Assembly (NCBI GenBank): GCA_023437485.1
Contig: JAEZGB010000119.1
Span: forward strand, 1 to 7,939
Origin: Bacteroidota bacterium
Lineage (GTDB): Bacteria; Bacteroidota; Bacteroidia; Flavobacteriales; Flavobacteriaceae
Direction: 5' to 3'
Length of the DNA stretch: 7,939 nt
The translations under genes and the position numbers were made by a program. Shown in pieces: positions 6,777-7,939 of the stretch (positions are counted from its first letter, which is position 1; the number at the start of each line of letters is the position of its first letter). Under the pieces are notes generated by a model. It was not told where the DNA came from, made no database searches, and worked only from the letters and a program-made list of their open reading frames with translations.

Positions 6777-7568
6777 ATGTCAGATAATTTGACCGTACCC
6801 ACAATGGCCCAAATGATGGCCGAAGGAAAGGAACCCGAATTCCTGTTTTGGGTGGGATGTGCCGGAAGTTTTGACGACCGCGCCCGCAAAATAACCCGCG
6901 CCTTTGTAAAAATCCTGAATTCAGCCAACATTAGTTTTGCGGTTCTGGGTACCGAGGAATCCTGCACGGGAGACCCTGCAAAACGGGCCGGAAACGAATT
7001 CCTGTTCCAGATGCAGGCCATGATGAACATCGAGGTGCTCAACGGCTATGGCGTAAAGAAAATTGTTACCGCCTGCCCGCATTGTTTCAATACGCTCCTT
7101 AACGAATATCCTGGGCTGGGTGGCAAATACGAGGTACTGCATCATACGCAATTCCTTAAATCGCTTCTGGACCAGGGCCGCCTGGCCATTGAGGGCGGCC
7201 AATTCAGGGGAAAGCGCATTACCTTTCACGATCCGTGTTACCTGGGCCGCGCCAATGACGTATATGAAGCCCCCCGCGATTTGATTCGCAAGCTCGACGC
7301 CGAATTGGTGGAGATGAAGCGCTCGCGCAAAAACGGGCTTTGCTGCGGTGCCGGTGGTGCACAGATGTTCAAGGATGCCGAACCCGGAAACAAGGAAATC
7401 AATGTTGAGAGAACCGAGGAAGCATTAACGCTCGAACCCGCAATAATTGCCGCGGGTTGTCCGTTTTGCAATACAATGCTAACCGACGGTGTCAAACACA
7501 GCGAAAAGGAAGGCCAGGTCCAGGTGATGGATGTGGCTGAACTTATTGCCAATGCTCAGGATTTGTAA
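6777..7568 (+). CDS. CCG-domain (HdrB-like) Fe-S oxidoreductase subunit
   Basis: This 263-residue soluble protein has two cysteine-rich CCG domains (DUF224 family), as in HdrB, DsrK, GlpC and LldE, where they hold a noncubane or [4Fe-4S] cluster and work with flavoprotein or disulfide chemistry. Domain 1 uses Cys28, Cys63 (SCTGDPAKR), Cys100 and Cys103 (CPHC). The second Cys of its CCG is replaced by Thr (CTG), as is common in the N-terminal copy. Domain 2 is complete: Cys154 (HDPCYLGR), Cys189-Cys190 (CCGAGG), Cys228 and Cys231 (CPFC). There is no signal peptide or membrane helix, so it should sit on the cytoplasmic face with the preceding membrane subunit, whose stop is 18 bases upstream. 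Together they carry every domain of one DsrMK- or EMO-type enzyme. The donor could be ETF, lactate/glycolate-type flavoproteins or a thiol; the sequence does not decide. Confidence 0.9.
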   Translation: MSDNLTVPTMAQMMAEGKEPEFLFWVGCAGSFDDRARKITRAFVKILNSANISFAVLGTEESCTGDPAKRAGNEFLFQMQAMMNIEVLNGYGVKKIVTACPHCFNTLLNEYPGLGGKYEVLHHTQFLKSLLDQGRLAIEGGQFRGKRITFHDPCYLGRANDVYEAPRDLIRKLDAELVEMKRSRKNGLCCGAGGAQMFKDAEPGNKEINVERTEEALTLEPAIIAAGCPFCNTMLTDGVKHSEKEGQVQVMDVAELIANAQDL

Positions 7569-7570
7569 TT

Positions 7571-7939
7571 ATGTACGTACCTTTTGACCAAATGCCCGAT
7601 GAGGCACGAATCTGGATATATCAGTCCAACCGCAAATTCACCGACAGTGAAGTGGCCGAGATTGATTTGCTGACACGCGACTTTGTCGAGGGATGGGCCG
7701 CGCACGGGCAGCAGCACCGGGCTTCGTACAAAATCGCCTATAACCGTTTTATCATCCTGGCCATCGATCAAAATATCCAGCAGGCATCAGGTTGCTCAAT
7801 CGATGCTTCAGTGAGGTTCATCCAGTCGGTTGGTGAAAAGTACAATGTCGATTTGCTGGACAAGATGAACGTAACGTATCGCCTGGGTGAGCATCTGGCC
7901 CATAAACCTTTGATCGAGTTCAAAAAGATGGCCAAGGAC
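7571..7939 (+). CDS. Conserved small protein of Flavobacteriia, often named 'ABC transporter ATPase' (3' end cut off)
   Basis: The ATG at 7571 lies 2 bases after the preceding stop and the frame stays open to the window edge, giving the first 123 residues. I recognise it from memory as a family of roughly 160 residues, usually found in this position and often annotated 'ABC transporter ATPase'. What is visible does not support that name: there is no Walker A (GxxGxGK), Walker B or LSGGQ signature in the visible part, and the family is too short for an ABC domain. Noticeable conserved-looking parts are RIWIYQSNRKF near the start, FVEGWAAHG, YNRFIILAID, a GCSIDASV motif with the only cysteine (about residue 75), and LGEHLAHKPLIEFKKMAK. 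It has no signal peptide or membrane helix, so it is probably cytoplasmic. Its function is unknown. Confidence 0.85.
   Translation, partial: MYVPFDQMPDEARIWIYQSNRKFTDSEVAEIDLLTRDFVEGWAAHGQQHRASYKIAYNRFIILAIDQNIQQASGCSIDASVRFIQSVGEKYNVDLLDKMNVTYRLGEHLAHKPLIEFKKMAKD

Noticed and set aside
6530..7042. 170-residue minus-strand open frame across the Fe-S/CCG gene junction
   Set aside because: It overlaps two genes with complete cysteine motifs on the plus strand, and its own sequence shows no family features.
1..7939. Mobile element, phage, defence system or CRISPR array
   Set aside because: No transposase, integrase, direct repeats with spacers or terminal inverted repeats seen; gene content is conserved housekeeping throughout.

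Overview
The window looks like a piece of core chromosome from a member of the Bacteroidota, most likely class Flavobacteriia. The evidence is: a 914-residue LptD-type outer-membrane protein of the Bacteroidota form, TAnnTTTG-type promoter boxes, A/T-rich leaders without a GGAGG ribosome site, and a final gene that matches a short protein family I know only from this group. Base composition looks near 50% GC by eye, which is high for Flavobacterium itself, so I do not name a genus. I see no mobile elements, tRNA or rRNA genes, CRISPR arrays or long repeats. Coding density is very high.

Left half (1-3205), minus strand. A two-gene unit encodes LptD (461-3205) followed after 9 bp by the RidA enamine/imine deaminase (68-451). 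The first 67 bases contain an open plus-strand frame that stops exactly where the ridA stop begins. It may be the tail of a convergent gene.

Divergent control region (about 3145-3281). A good plus-strand promoter (TTG, 19 bp, TACTTTTG) lies inside the first codons of lptD. A weaker minus-strand box lies further right, so the two 5' ends probably overlap.

Right half (3282-7939), plus strand. Five tightly packed genes form an apparent operon: a periplasmic N-acetylmuramoyl-L-alanine amidase with a SPOR-like tail, a membrane-anchored MCE/MlaD-family lipid-transport protein, a five-helix membrane protein with two [4Fe-4S] motifs, a soluble CCG-domain (HdrB-like) iron-sulfur protein, and a small conserved protein cut by the window edge. 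The first two genes serve the cell envelope. The next two together have all the parts of a membrane quinone-linked Fe-S oxidoreductase of the DUF224/EMO or DsrMK/HdrCB type, split over two polypeptides.

Most of the window is ordinary, well-conserved gene content. The points most worth a second look are the split EMO-like redox pair, a completely cysteine-free LptD, the overlapping divergent promoters, and the last gene, whose relatives carry a name ('ABC transporter ATPase') that its sequence does not support.
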